Source: Virgisporangium aliadipatigenens
Lineage (GTDB): Bacteria > Actinomycetota > Actinomycetes > Mycobacteriales > Micromonosporaceae
Reading direction: 5' to 3'
Assembly (NCBI RefSeq): GCF_016863615.1
Contig: NZ_BOPF01000026.1
Span: 1-64,000, forward strand
Length of the DNA stretch: 64,000 nt
Part shown: in pieces, positions 17,813-26,976 of the stretch
How the letters are laid out: every line of letters starts with the position of its first letter
Numbering within the stretch: position 1 is the stretch's first letter
The notes under the pieces: model-generated
What the model was told of the DNA's origin: nothing
Database searches by the model: none
What the model saw: the letters and a program-made list of their open reading frames with translations, nothing else
Made by a program: the position numbers and the translations under genes

Positions 17813-19464
17813 TTGATCCCCAGCTTCTCGAACTGTGCGGTGAAGTCCTTGCGCACCTGCTCGCCTCCCTGCGCCTTCCACTGGGCGCGCATCTCGTCCA
17901 CATAGGACAGTGGCTGCCGTCCGGCGATGATGTCGTTCTGGCCGTTGCTGACGATGCCGCCGAGCACGGGCTGCTTGCGCGACCACTCGTCGGAGAAGAG
18001 CCCGCCCGCCACCACCGGATTGGGCACCGAGTCCGGGACGATGGCCTTCTGGTAGTCGTAGGAGAGCTTCGTGGCCTCCGGCCGGCCCGGGATGTAGATG
18101 ACGTCGGGCGCGTCCACGATGTAGCGGATGCCGAGCGCGGTCTGCGCGACGCCGGCCTGGTTGGGCACGGGGCCGCCGTTCTGCATCGTGTAGTGCGTGC
18201 CGGGCTGGCCGTAGCGGCGGAACAGGTACTCCTCGGTGCCGAACGGCGCGGCCAGGTAGTCGCAGAGCTTCAGCAGGTCCCGGATCCGGCCGTCGTCCGC
18301 CTTCTTGAACACCGTGAAGTTGTTTGTGGAACCGGCGTTGGACTGCCACACCTTCGCCAGCCCGCCGCCGTCGTAGGTCGGGATGCGCATCGGGCTGATG
18401 GCGAACGCCGCCCCGGCGATGTTCTCGTTGTAGAACTGCGGCCACGCGGTGTACCGGTCGGCGATGAGCAGCGCCTCGCCGGCCCCGAACCAGCGCTTCA
18501 CCGGCGCGTTGCTGGCGAAGCTGTCCGGGTGCACCAGCCCCTCCTTGAACATCGCCGCGGCATCGGAAACGGCCTTCTTGAACTCCTCCGTCTCCACCTG
18601 GTGCACGAGCTTGCCGTCGGCCCAGCGCCAGTCGTTGGCGCCGCCGAGCATCTGCTGGATGATGAAGACCAGCATGCCCGCGTTGACGCACGCCCAGCGG
18701 TTCGCCTTCGCGTCGGTCACCTTCCGGCACATCTCGCGGAACTCGGTGAAGCTCTTCGGATCGGGGTCGACGCCCAGCCCGCCGATGACGTCGTCGCGGC
18801 GGAACACCAGGGTGCCGGCGACGCCGCGGGGGACCGGCACGCCGTAGACGCCGCCGTTGTAGACGCACTGGCGCCACGCCGCCGTCGGGATGGCCGCCAG
18901 GTTGGGATACTCCTTGACGCTGTCGCCACCGACGAACTTCGTCAGGTCGGTGCACTTCGTCGCCATCCACTGCGGCAGGTTGCCGATGCCGGCCGGCACG
19001 CCGTTCGGCAGGAAAAGGGCGGGGACGATCAGATCGGGGAGGTCGTCGCCGGCGATCAGGGTGGAGAACTTGGTCGCCATCTCGCCGCTCGGCGTGATGG
19101 TGAGCTGGAGGTCGACGCCGAGCCGCCGGTCCAGCTCCTGCCAGAACGGGTTGTTGCCCTTCGGCGGCGGCACCGGCGACCCGGTGAGCACGAACGCCGA
19201 CACCGTGCCGCCCTTGCCCGGCGCGGCGGTGAACTGCTTCACCGGCGGTTCCGGATAGGTGAGGAACGCGTCAAGCACGCCCTCGGGCGTACCCGGCAGG
19301 TCGGGTTTGACCACAGTGGACGGTGTGTACTTCGGCAGGTTGACGCCCTGGTTCGCCTCGGCGGTGTTCTTGTTCGCATCGCCGCTTCCGCAGGCGGTCA
19401 ACAGTCCGGCGGCGGCGGCGCCGGCGAGCAGGGTGCGTCGGGTGACGGTGGGGGGTGGGTTCAT
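17809..19464 (-). CDS. extracellular solute-binding lipoprotein of second sugar importer
   Basis: 551 residues from an ATG with AGGAGA 6-7 bp upstream. Twin arginines at R9-R10 (VTRRTLLAGAAAAGLL) and a lipobox ending at C25 (LLTAC) indicate a Tat-type lipoprotein. The mature part resembles the large LplA/YtcQ-type binding proteins that pair with LplB/YtcP permeases (WQELDRRLGVDLQLTITPSG, DDLPDLIVPALFLPNG, TVFKKADDGRIRDLLKLCDYL). At ~550 residues it is longer than the arabinan-locus protein, as usual for this subfamily. Ligand unknown; oligosaccharides or uronate-containing sugars are typical. Confidence 0.92.
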   Translation of the reverse strand: MNPPPTVTRRTLLAGAAAAGLLTACGSGDANKNTAEANQGVNLPKYTPSTVVKPDLPGTPEGVLDAFLTYPEPPVKQFTAAPGKGGTVSAFVLTGSPVPPPKGNNPFWQELDRRLGVDLQLTITPSGEMATKFSTLIAGDDLPDLIVPALFLPNGVPAGIGNLPQWMATKCTDLTKFVGGDSVKEYPNLAAIPTAAWRQCVYNGGVYGVPVPRGVAGTLVFRRDDVIGGLGVDPDPKSFTEFREMCRKVTDAKANRWACVNAGMLVFIIQQMLGGANDWRWADGKLVHQVETEEFKKAVSDAAAMFKEGLVHPDSFASNAPVKRWFGAGEALLIADRYTAWPQFYNENIAGAAFAISPMRIPTYDGGGLAKVWQSNAGSTNNFTVFKKADDGRIRDLLKLCDYLAAPFGTEEYLFRRYGQPGTHYTMQNGGPVPNQAGVAQTALGIRYIVDAPDVIYIPGRPEATKLSYDYQKAIVPDSVPNPVVAGGLFSDEWSRKQPVLGGIVSNGQNDIIAGRQPLSYVDEMRAQWKAQGGEQVRKDFTAQFEKLGIK

Positions 19465-19481
19465 GCTTGTTCTCCTGGGGG

Positions 19482-20327
19482 TTAGCCCTTCACGGCGCCG
19501 ACCAGCACGCCCTTCGTGAAATGGCGTTGAACGAACGGGTAGATGAGCAGGATCGGCACGATCGACACGACGAGGATCGCCATCTGCAGCGCCTCCTGGG
19601 GCGGCAGGTTGGCGGTGCCGACCTGGTCGACACCGAGCTGCGTCTGGTTGACCACGTAGGTGCGCAGCACCAACTGGACCGGCCACTTCGCGGAGTCGTT
19701 GAGGTAGAGCAGGGCGCTGAAGAAGGCGTTCCAGTAGCCGACCGCGTAGAAGAGGCCGATGACCGACAGGACGGCCTTCGACAGCGGGAGCACGATCCGC
19801 ACGAACGTCTGGCCGTCGCTCGCCCCGTCGATCCGCGCGCTCTCCAGCAGTTCACTCGGAAGTTCCATGAAGAACGCTCTGAGAATGACGACGTTGAACG
19901 CGTTGACCACGGCCGGGAGGATCACGGCCCAGTACGTGTCGAGCAGGCCCAGCTCCGACACCGTGAGATAGCCCGGGATGATCCCGGGAGTGAAGAGCAG
20001 GGCGGCGACGACGAGCATCAGCACCGGCCGGTGCCCGAACGACCCGGGACGGCTCAACCCGTAGGCGAGCAGGGTCGTGGCGACGAGGCTGAGCGCGGTG
20101 CCGACGAGCGTGATGAAGACGCTGACGCCGACCGCCCGCGGGACGACCCCGCCGGTCAGCAGCGCCCGGTACGCCGCGAACGTGATCTCCCGTGGGATCA
20201 GCACGAAGCCGCCGTTTCGCACGATGTCCTCGCGCGTGGAGACGCTCGTGGCGACGATGCCGAGGAACGGCACGACGACCAGCGCGCAGCAGAGCGTCAG
20301 CAGTGCGCCCTTCAGGGCCTTCGTCAT
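19482..20327 (-). CDS. carbohydrate ABC transporter permease (YtcP/LplC type)
   Basis: 281 residues; ATG overlaps the upstream permease stop (ATGA). Six membrane segments, the first LLTLCCALVVVPFLGIVATS. The EAA loop is SELLESARIDGASDGQTFVRI and the C-terminus QRHFTKGVLVGAVKG, the usual ending of this subfamily. It pairs with the adjacent LplB-type permease. No ATPase gene in the operon, so a shared ATPase is presumed. Confidence 0.93.
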   Translation of the reverse strand: MTKALKGALLTLCCALVVVPFLGIVATSVSTREDIVRNGGFVLIPREITFAAYRALLTGGVVPRAVGVSVFITLVGTALSLVATTLLAYGLSRPGSFGHRPVLMLVVAALLFTPGIIPGYLTVSELGLLDTYWAVILPAVVNAFNVVILRAFFMELPSELLESARIDGASDGQTFVRIVLPLSKAVLSVIGLFYAVGYWNAFFSALLYLNDSAKWPVQLVLRTYVVNQTQLGVDQVGTANLPPQEALQMAILVVSIVPILLIYPFVQRHFTKGVLVGAVKG

Positions 20328-21328
20328 CGCGGATCCTTCTGGTAGAGCCCCGGCTCGCCGAAGAGGTGCGCCACCTTGTTGGCGCCCAACACGAGCACCA
20401 CGCCGATGAGTCCCTTCACGAGCCCGATCGCCGCGCCGACGCCCCAGTCGCCGGCGACCACGCCGTTGTTGTAGACGTACGTGTCGAGCACCTCGCTCGT
20501 CCCGAGGCCGACCGCCTGCTGCTGCAACAGGATCTGCTCGAACCCGACCGTGAGCGCGTCGCCGAGCCGCAGGATGAGCAGCAGCACGATGACGCTGCGC
20601 AGGCCGGGGAGGGTGATGTGCCAGAGCTGGCGGGCCTTTCCGGCACCGTCCACACTGGACGCCTCGTACAGGTGCGGGTCGATGCGCGACAGCGCGGCGA
20701 GGAACAGGATCATCGCCCAGCCGGCCTCTTTCCACAGCACCTGGCCGGTGACGAGTTCCTTGAAGACGGCGGCGTTGCCGACGATGTCGATGGTGCCGAG
20801 GTCGTGCCGGCGCAGGAAGCTGTTGAGCGGGCCGCTGCCGCCGAGGAGTTCGTTGAAGATCGCGATCACGATCACCCAGGAGAGGAAGTGCGGCAGGTAC
20901 AGCACGGTCTGCACGACGCGCTTGAGGCGTTCGGAAATGAGGCTGTCGAGCAGGAGCGCGAGCGCGATCGGGACGGTGAACACGACCAGGATCTGCAGCA
21001 GCATGATCACGACGGTGTTCTGCAACGCGTTCAGGAAATACGGGTCGCCCTCGACCAGGACCCGGAAATTGGTGAGCCCTGACCAGGGGCTGTCGACCAG
21101 TCCGAGATACGGCTGGAAGTCCTTGAACGCGATGACGTTGCCGAGCAGCGGCAGATAATGGAACGTCAGCAGGAGCAACAATCCGGGCAGTATTGCGAAG
21201 ATCAAAAAGCGATCACGTGCGATTTTGCGCGGACCCCGCCGTTTGTCGAAACTTTCGGGGTAAGCCCTTTCCCCGGGTGAAGGTGCCTCCCCCACCACAA
21301 CCGGAGGAGGGCTGTTTACCTGCGTCAA
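20324..21328 (-). CDS. carbohydrate ABC transporter permease (LplB type)
   Basis: 334 residues from a TTG at 21328, which I prefer because GGAGG sits 5 bp upstream on the coding strand; the same frame has an ATG at 21388 that would add 20 residues but has no ribosome site and would place an operator inside the gene. The N-terminal ~45 residues are soluble, ending in KRRGPRKIARDRFLIF, typical before the first membrane segment (ILPGLLLLLTFHYLPLLGN). EAA loop: PHLYEASSVDGAGKARQLWHI. First gene of the operon permease-permease-binding protein-oxidoreductase-DUF6807. Confidence 0.87.
   Translation of the reverse strand: MTQVNSPPPVVVGEAPSPGERAYPESFDKRRGPRKIARDRFLIFAILPGLLLLLTFHYLPLLGNVIAFKDFQPYLGLVDSPWSGLTNFRVLVEGDPYFLNALQNTVVIMLLQILVVFTVPIALALLLDSLISERLKRVVQTVLYLPHFLSWVIVIAIFNELLGGSGPLNSFLRRHDLGTIDIVGNAAVFKELVTGQVLWKEAGWAMILFLAALSRIDPHLYEASSVDGAGKARQLWHITLPGLRSVIVLLLILRLGDALTVGFEQILLQQQAVGLGTSEVLDTYVYNNGVVAGDWGVGAAIGLVKGLIGVVLVLGANKVAHLFGEPGLYQKDPR
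21247..21257. promoter_or_regulatory. CGAAACTTTCG operator, inside the permease coding region
   Basis: An 11-bp palindrome CGAAACTTTCG within codons for PESFDK of the first permease gene. The same site type, central base swapped, occurs 97 bp upstream at 21344. CGAAAnTTTCG elements are known upstream of xylan/xylo-oligosaccharide genes in streptomycetes, where LacI-family repressors bind. Here it would act as a downstream roadblock or looping partner. Confidence 0.6.
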
Positions 21329-21343
21329 TCCCGCCTCCACGTA

Positions 21344-21354
21344 CGAAAGTTTCG
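21344..21354. promoter_or_regulatory. CGAAAGTTTCG operator upstream of the second sugar-importer operon
   Basis: Perfect 11-bp palindrome with a free centre, 16 bp upstream of the proposed TTG start at 21328 and probably between promoter and start codon. Reverse complement of the site at 21247. No LacI gene lies next to this operon, so the cognate repressor is encoded elsewhere. Confidence 0.65.
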
Positions 21355-21472
21355 GAATCGAGTTCAGTGTGTTTCGAACCGTTTCCACAACGTACGAGCG
21401 ACAGCTATCGCCGTCAATGAGTGGATCGATGTTTTCTCCGCCGGGGCAGCCCGACGGGGCCCGCGCCGCGGC

Positions 21473-23146
21473 CTACGCGAACGCGGTCAGGAACCGGTCC
21501 CGGAAGTCCGCCATCGGCCACACCGGCGCGTCCGGCGCGGGCCTGAGCCCGTCCCGCCAACCCCAGCCGGCGACCCGCGAAAGGACCGCCGGGTCGCGGG
21601 CGAGCACCGTCACCGGCACGTCCCGGCTGGCGTCGGCGGCCACCACCGGCGACGCGGGCTGGTGGTCGCCGAGGAAGACGACGACCGTGTCCGCGTCGCC
21701 GTAACGCTCCACATAGGACAGTAGGCTCGTCAGCGAGTACTCGATCGAACGGCGGTACTCCGTGCGGATCCGGTCGGCGTCGCGCCACACCTCGTCCGGC
21801 GTCGCGCCGGCGGCCGCGATGGGCCCGAAGACCGAGCCGTCGCCCAACTCGTCCCAGCCCACCATCCGCGGCACCGGCGCCCACGGCGTGTGGCTGGACA
21901 CCAGGTCGACCTCGGCCATGAACGGTCGACCGCCGGCCGTCCGCCGCCGCAACGCCTCCAGCGTGAACTGGTCCGGCATCGCCGCGTAGCCGAACCGCGG
22001 GCCCCGATAGCCGAGATTGCGCGAGTCGTACACGTCGCCGAAGCCGAAGTAGGACGCCTCCGGCCAGGCGCGCACGCTCGCCGGGGTCACCGCCACGGTG
22101 CGCCACTCCGCGCTGCGGAACGCCTGTGCCAGCGTGAGGCGTTCGCTCGACACCAGGGTTCGGAAGCGCTGCTGGTTGTCGACCCGGAGGCCGGACTGGA
22201 GCGTCGCGTGCGCCATCCAGCTCCCGCCGCCGTACACCGGCGACGTCAGGAACGCGCTGCGCGAGGCGAATCCCTTCGCCCGTAACCGGCCGTCCGCGTC
22301 GGCCAGCACCGCGCCGACCTGCGTGGCGTACAGCGGGTTCTGCACCGCGTCCCGCCCGTAGCTCTCCACGAAGGCGACGATCACGTTCTTGCCGCGCAGC
22401 CCGGTGAGAAGTTTGTCGGACGGCACATTCCTGAACGGGTCCTGTCGCGCCTGCGCCGCGAACGCCCGTTCGTCGGCCAGGCTCTTGCGCATCGCGACCA
22501 TTCGGTAGTACGTGAGCCCCGCGACGGTCCGCGACGCGAACGGCGCACCCGGCACCAGCTGCACGCTCATGGCCGCGCACACCACCCAGACCACGGCGAG
22601 GACGATCGTGCCCCGCGTGGTGGCGTCCCGGTGACGCACCCCGAGCCGGCTCAGCCGCAGCACCGCCAGCATCGTCAGCAGCGGCACGCCGATCGCCGCC
22701 GAGACGGCCAGCGTCGCCAGCCCGTAGGCGCCCGCACGCCCGAACGTCTCCTTCAGCGTCTCCACCGCCACCGGGAGCAGGCTCCAGTCCAGCACCGGGT
22801 CGAACGAGCGCGCCACCAGCGCGATGAACGCCATGTCCACGATCTTCAACACGCCCACGATCCCCAGGGCGAGGCCGATCACCGCGGCCACGGGCCGGCG
22901 CGCCCGCGCGGGCACCCCGAGCAGCAGCGCCGCCGCGAGCACCCCCTCCACCGGGATCCGCACGAACTCGCCCGGCGTCAGCCGCTCGATCCGGTTGGGC
23001 GCCGTCAGAATCGCCATCACCAGCAGGAACGCCCCCGCGGTCAGCAGGTCCGAGGCGATCCGCCGCCATCTCGGCCGGCTCCGCCGAACGGGTGGCTCCG
23101 CGGCGGGCGGGGCGCTGTCGGGCCGCGGCCGCGTAATGAGCGCCAC
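21473..23146 (-). CDS. membrane-anchored sulfatase-like (LTA synthase/alkaline phosphatase superfamily) protein
   Basis: 557 residues. After a basic proline-rich tail come about five membrane segments (LLTAGAFLLVMAILTAP, VAAVIGLALGIVGVLKIVD, YGLATLAVSAAIGVPLLTML, TIVLAVVWVVCAAMSVQLV). The extracellular domain starts near residue 245 with KNVIVAFVESYGRDAV, the metal-binding start of sulfatase-like enzymes. SSHTPWAPVP and TVVVFLGDHQPAS near the end supply the expected His/Asp metal ligands. The usual nucleophilic Thr/Ser is probably in SAFLTSPVYGGGSWMAH. It may transfer phospho-groups to surface polymers or lipids; substrate unknown. Confidence 0.8.
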   Translation of the reverse strand: MALITRPRPDSAPPAAEPPVRRSRPRWRRIASDLLTAGAFLLVMAILTAPNRIERLTPGEFVRIPVEGVLAAALLLGVPARARRPVAAVIGLALGIVGVLKIVDMAFIALVARSFDPVLDWSLLPVAVETLKETFGRAGAYGLATLAVSAAIGVPLLTMLAVLRLSRLGVRHRDATTRGTIVLAVVWVVCAAMSVQLVPGAPFASRTVAGLTYYRMVAMRKSLADERAFAAQARQDPFRNVPSDKLLTGLRGKNVIVAFVESYGRDAVQNPLYATQVGAVLADADGRLRAKGFASRSAFLTSPVYGGGSWMAHATLQSGLRVDNQQRFRTLVSSERLTLAQAFRSAEWRTVAVTPASVRAWPEASYFGFGDVYDSRNLGYRGPRFGYAAMPDQFTLEALRRRTAGGRPFMAEVDLVSSHTPWAPVPRMVGWDELGDGSVFGPIAAAGATPDEVWRDADRIRTEYRRSIEYSLTSLLSYVERYGDADTVVVFLGDHQPASPVVAADASRDVPVTVLARDPAVLSRVAGWGWRDGLRPAPDAPVWPMADFRDRFLTAFA

Positions 23147-23276
23147 CCGCCGTCACCTCCCCGTCGCGACCCGTCCCCGGAACCTCCGTCGCCAGGAGGT
23201 ACGGCTGCGGGCCGCGACCGGTTCGCGCCGGTGGGCCGCGACACCGAGCGGGTCGGGAACGCTACTCAGCGGCTCC

Positions 23277-23813
23277 TCACCCGCGCGCGGGCGTTGCGCG
23301 GGGCAGCGTCGGCCCGCCCGAAAGCACCATCCCGTCGCCGTCCACCAGGGCGAACGCCGGATACGCGGTGACCGCGAACGCCCGCGCCAGCGGCCCGTCC
23401 TCGTCCGTCTCGCACACGACCGTGCCGGCCACCTCGGACAGCCGGCGGCACATGTCCTCCGCGGCCGCGCCGCTGCCGACGACGACGGCGAGCACCCGCC
23501 CGGCGCCGCGCACCTCGTCGACGAACTCCGGCAGCCGCTTCTCGCACGCCGGGCAGGTCGTGGAGAAGAAGCCGACGACCGTGGTGCCGCCGGCGAGGTC
23601 GGCGCGGCTCACGGCGCGACCGTCCACTGTGGTCGCCGCGTACTCGCCGACCGTCCCACCCGTGGTGACGATGCCCGGCCCGAGCGGATCGGCGGGCACC
23701 CGCGACAGCAGTTCGGTGTGCTCGCGCAGCCGCCTGATCACGCCGAGCGTCAGGAACAGATCGAACGCGACCAGTGCGGTGAGCAGGACGACAGCGGCAA
23801 CGAGGAACGGCAT
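23277..23813 (-). CDS. TlpA/MauD-like membrane-anchored thioredoxin
   Basis: 178 residues from the ATG at 23813. No ribosome site precedes it, but a TACGGT -10 element lies 6 bp upstream, so the message is probably leaderless; a GTG at 23834 in the same frame is unlikely. Residues 1-26 form one membrane anchor. The external thioredoxin domain holds the redox pair C87-C90 (FFSTTCPACEKRLPEF) and a cis-proline region (VTAYPAFALVDGDG). Such proteins make, break or transfer disulfides outside the membrane. Its promoter matches that of the Cys-rich peptide gene at 31546, so I infer a role in that peptide's disulfides. Confidence 0.85.
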   Translation of the reverse strand: MPFLVAAVVLLTALVAFDLFLTLGVIRRLREHTELLSRVPADPLGPGIVTTGGTVGEYAATTVDGRAVSRADLAGGTTVVGFFSTTCPACEKRLPEFVDEVRGAGRVLAVVVGSGAAAEDMCRRLSEVAGTVVCETDEDGPLARAFAVTAYPAFALVDGDGMVLSGGPTLPRATPARG

Positions 23814-23819
23814 CCGCCG

Positions 23820-23852
23820 ACCGTACGCGGGCACCTGTACAGCGGCGATACA
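23820..23852 (-). promoter_or_regulatory. SARP-type promoter of the thioredoxin gene (shared with SARP gene)
   Basis: On the minus strand: TGTATCG (23846-23852), 4 bp, TGTACAG (23835-23841), 9 bp, TACGGT (23820-23825), 6 bp, ATG at 23813. Repeats with 11-bp pitch ending close to the -10 are the known pattern for SARP activators. The peptide promoter at 31554-31586 has the same parts and spacing. On the plus strand a TATGCT -10 (23858-23863) could drive the SARP gene, so the site may also mediate autoregulation. Confidence 0.7.
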
Positions 23853-23898
23853 TCGAATATGCTTCGCACTCGTCGGACGTCGTTACGGGGGTGACGCG

Positions 23899-26883
23899 AT
23901 GACGTGGACCTATCGGGTGCTGGGCCCGATGCAGGTGTGCCGGGACGGCGCGCCGGTGCCCGTTCCGGCCGCCAAGCGGCGCATCCTGCTGTCCTACCTG
24001 CTGATGAAGGCCAACGAACCGGTCATCATCGACGACCTCGTCGAGGAGATCTGGGCCGGTTCGCCACCCGCGTCGGCGACCGCCAATGTGCGCACGTACG
24101 TCGCCGGGCTGCGGCGTTCGCTCAGTGACGGGGCCGGCGCCTCGCCGATCCTGGCCCGGCCGGGCGGCTACGAGCTGCGCGTGGCCTCGTCCCAGCTCGA
24201 CGTCAGCGAGGTGCGCGAACGGGTGCTGCGGGCCCGGGCGGTGGCCGGCAGCGTGCCGTTCGACGCGGCGCGGCTGTACGAGCTGGCGCTGGAGGCGTGG
24301 CGCGGGGAGAGCCTCGCCGACGTGGCCGTGGGGCCGGCGCTCGCGGAGTACGCGGCCCGCCTGGAGGAGGAGCGGCGGGTCATCGTCGAGGACCTGGTGG
24401 AGCTGAAGCTGGCGCTCGGCCGGGTCACCGAGATCGTGCCGTTGCTGCGCCGGTTCGTCACGGACAACCCGTTGCGGGAACGCGCGCAGGGTCAGCTCAT
24501 GCTCGCGCTCTACCGGTGCGGCGACGCGTCGGCGTCGCTGGAGGTGTTCGCGCGGGCCCGGGCGGCGCTGGTCGACCAGTTGGGCCTGGAGCCAGGGCCG
24601 GATCTGGTGCTGCTGCACCGCGCGATCCTGGAACGGGACCCGGCCCTGGATCCGGCCGCGCCGGCCGTCACACTGTCCACATCGGACAGACCGGTGCCGT
24701 TTCTCACGCCGCCGGACGTCGCCGACTTCACCGGCCGCGCGGAGACGGTGGCGCGCTGCGTGGCGCTGCTGGAGCAGGGCCACGCGACGCTTCGCGTGCT
24801 CGCCGTGTCCGGGCCGCCCGGCGTGGGAAAGTCCGCGCTGGCCGTGCATGTCGCGCACCGGCTGCGGGCGCGGTTCCCCGACGGGCAGCTCTACGCCGAC
24901 CTCGGCGGCGACCGCAGCGTCCCGGCGCGCCCCGGCGACGTGCTCGGCCTGTTTCTGCGCGCGCTCGGCGTGCCGCCGGCGCGGCTGCCGGAGGACCCCG
25001 ACGAGCGCCTCGGCCTCCTGCGCACCGAACTCGCCGAGCGCCGCGTGCTCGTGGTGCTCGACAACGCCGCCGACGCCGCGCAGGTGCGCGCGCTGCTGCC
25101 GAGCGCGGGCGGCTGCGCGGTTCTGGTGACCGGGCGGGCGCGCCTCGCGGGGTTGGCCGGCGCGGCGTTCGTGGACCTGGACACGTTCACGCCGGCGGAG
25201 GCGGGCGCGCTATTCGCCGCGGTCGTGTCGCCGGCACGCGCCGGGGACACCGCCGCCGTCGCCGAGATCGTGCGGCTGTGCGGCTTTCTCCCGCTCGCCG
25301 TGCGCATCGCCGCCGCCCGCGCGGCCGGCGAGTCCCGGTACCCGTTGGCGGCGCTCGCCGGGCGGCTGCGGGACGAGCGCCGCCGCCTCGCCGAGCTGAC
25401 CGTCGGCGACCTCGACGTGCGGGCCAGCCTCGCGACCGCCGACGCGTCGCTGCCGCCGGAGGCCCGCCGCCTGTTGCGGATCCTGGCCGCGCTCGACCTT
25501 CCCGACGTCACCGAGGAGGCCGTCCCCGACGGCGCCGTCCGTCAGCTGGTCGCCGCGCGCCTTCTGGAGGACCAGGGTCCGGACGCCACCGGCCGCGCCC
25601 GTTACCGCTTCCATGACCTGGTCCGGCTTTTCGCGGTCGAACGGGCTGAGTGCGAACTACCCGCCGCCGAGCGACGCGCCGCCTTGCGAGAGGTGTGCGC
25701 CCGCCTGCTCGCGCGGGCCACCGACGCCGACGCCCGCCTGGAACGCCGCACCGTCGCACCGATCCCTTACACCGCAACGGTTCCCACGGGGGACGACGAC
25801 CCGGTGCGCTGGTTCGAGGCCGAACGGCACGTGCTCGTCGCCGCCGTCCACCGGGCCGCGCGGGCCGGACTCGCCGATGCGGCGTGGCGGCTCGCGGCGG
25901 CGCTGCACGCGTTCTGCGAGCTGTACGGCTACTACGCGGACGCGGTCGACACGCATCGGGCCGCGCTGGCGGCGTGCCGGGCGGCGGGTGTGCGGTTGGG
26001 CGTCGCGGTGCTGCTGCGCAACCTCGCCGACCTGCACGTGTCGGGGCGCGGGTTCACCCTCGACGACAAGCTGGCGTGGGCGTCCGAGGCCCGCGACCTG
26101 CTGGTCGAACTGCGCGAGCCGGCCGGTGCCGCCGACGCCTGGCTCAGCTGCGCCGACGTGCACCGCGCCCGCGGCGAGTACGAGGAGGCGTTGCGCTGCC
26201 TCGCGGCGAGCCTCGACGCGGCCCGGCAGGTGGGGTACCGGCTGGGGGAGCTGCACGTGCACCAGATGACCGGGATGGTGCACCGGGCGCGCGGGCGAAC
26301 GGATCTGGCCGGCGAGTGCGCGGAGGCGGCGCTGGCCGTCGCCAGGGAGGTGGGCAGCCCCCGGGACGAGAGCGTCGCGCTGGGGATGCTCGGCCTGCTC
26401 GCGGCGTCCGGCGGCGACCACGCGACCGCGGCGGAACGCTTCGCCCGCGGGCACGCCGTGGCGACGGCCTCCGGCGACCCGTTGCAGGAGGCGTTCATGC
26501 TGGCGCATCTGGGATCCGCCTACGCGACGCTGGGCCGCCGGGACGCCGCCTCCGTCCTCGGTCGCGCGTTGGTGCGCAGCCGCGAACAGGGGTCCGCGTT
26601 CGGCGAGGCGTTGGCGCTGCTGGGACTCGGCGAACTGGCCGTCGCGCAGGACCGGCCCGACGAGGCGGTCGAGCACCTCGACGCGGCGGGTGTGCTGTGG
26701 CGCCGGTGCGGAACGCCGTTCCCGGAGGCGCGCACGTTGCGGGTGTTGGGTTCGGCGCACGCGGCGCGGGGTGACGTCGCGGGCGCGCGCGACGCGTGGA
26801 CCGCCGCGCGGGACCTGTTCCACCGCCTGGGGAACGACGACGCGGCCCACGACCTCGACCAACTCCTGAAAGCGGAGGCCTGA
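23899..26883 (+). CDS. SARP-family regulator with NB-ARC and TPR domains (AfsR-like)
   Basis: 994 residues from the ATG at 23899 (GGGGGTGA 4-6 bp upstream). Residues ~1-90 form an OmpR-type winged helix (YRVLGPMQVCRDGAPVPVP, KRRILLSYLLMKANEPV). Residues ~95-250 are the bacterial transcriptional activation domain (ERAQGQLMLALYRCGDASAS). An NB-ARC ATPase follows with Walker A SGPPGVGKSAL (K311) and RVLVVLDNAADAAQVRALLP. From ~620 are tetratricopeptide-like repeats. Such activators bind direct repeats upstream of specialised-metabolite and peptide genes. Repeats of that type occur before the adjacent thioredoxin gene and the peptide gene at 31546. Confidence 0.92.
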   Translation: MTWTYRVLGPMQVCRDGAPVPVPAAKRRILLSYLLMKANEPVIIDDLVEEIWAGSPPASATANVRTYVAGLRRSLSDGAGASPILARPGGYELRVASSQLDVSEVRERVLRARAVAGSVPFDAARLYELALEAWRGESLADVAVGPALAEYAARLEEERRVIVEDLVELKLALGRVTEIVPLLRRFVTDNPLRERAQGQLMLALYRCGDASASLEVFARARAALVDQLGLEPGPDLVLLHRAILERDPALDPAAPAVTLSTSDRPVPFLTPPDVADFTGRAETVARCVALLEQGHATLRVLAVSGPPGVGKSALAVHVAHRLRARFPDGQLYADLGGDRSVPARPGDVLGLFLRALGVPPARLPEDPDERLGLLRTELAERRVLVVLDNAADAAQVRALLPSAGGCAVLVTGRARLAGLAGAAFVDLDTFTPAEAGALFAAVVSPARAGDTAAVAEIVRLCGFLPLAVRIAAARAAGESRYPLAALAGRLRDERRRLAELTVGDLDVRASLATADASLPPEARRLLRILAALDLPDVTEEAVPDGAVRQLVAARLLEDQGPDATGRARYRFHDLVRLFAVERAECELPAAERRAALREVCARLLARATDADARLERRTVAPIPYTATVPTGDDDPVRWFEAERHVLVAAVHRAARAGLADAAWRLAAALHAFCELYGYYADAVDTHRAALAACRAAGVRLGVAVLLRNLADLHVSGRGFTLDDKLAWASEARDLLVELREPAGAADAWLSCADVHRARGEYEEALRCLAASLDAARQVGYRLGELHVHQMTGMVHRARGRTDLAGECAEAALAVAREVGSPRDESVALGMLGLLAASGGDHATAAERFARGHAVATASGDPLQEAFMLAHLGSAYATLGRRDAASVLGRALVRSREQGSAFGEALALLGLGELAVAQDRPDEAVEHLDAAGVLWRRCGTPFPEARTLRVLGSAHAARGDVAGARDAWTAARDLFHRLGNDDAAHDLDQLLKAEA

Positions 26884-26976
26884 CCCCACCTTCATTCGTT
26901 CCGCGAGGCATGGAACCACCTCCGTCGGTCACTGCCTTAGTAGGGCAGCAGATTCGGTGGGCGATGGGAGCGTGTG

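Noticed and set aside
23368-23898. Upstream extension of the SARP frame through the thioredoxin gene
   Set aside because: Antisense to a gene with a clear CPAC domain; SARP homology starts at MTWTYRVLGP.
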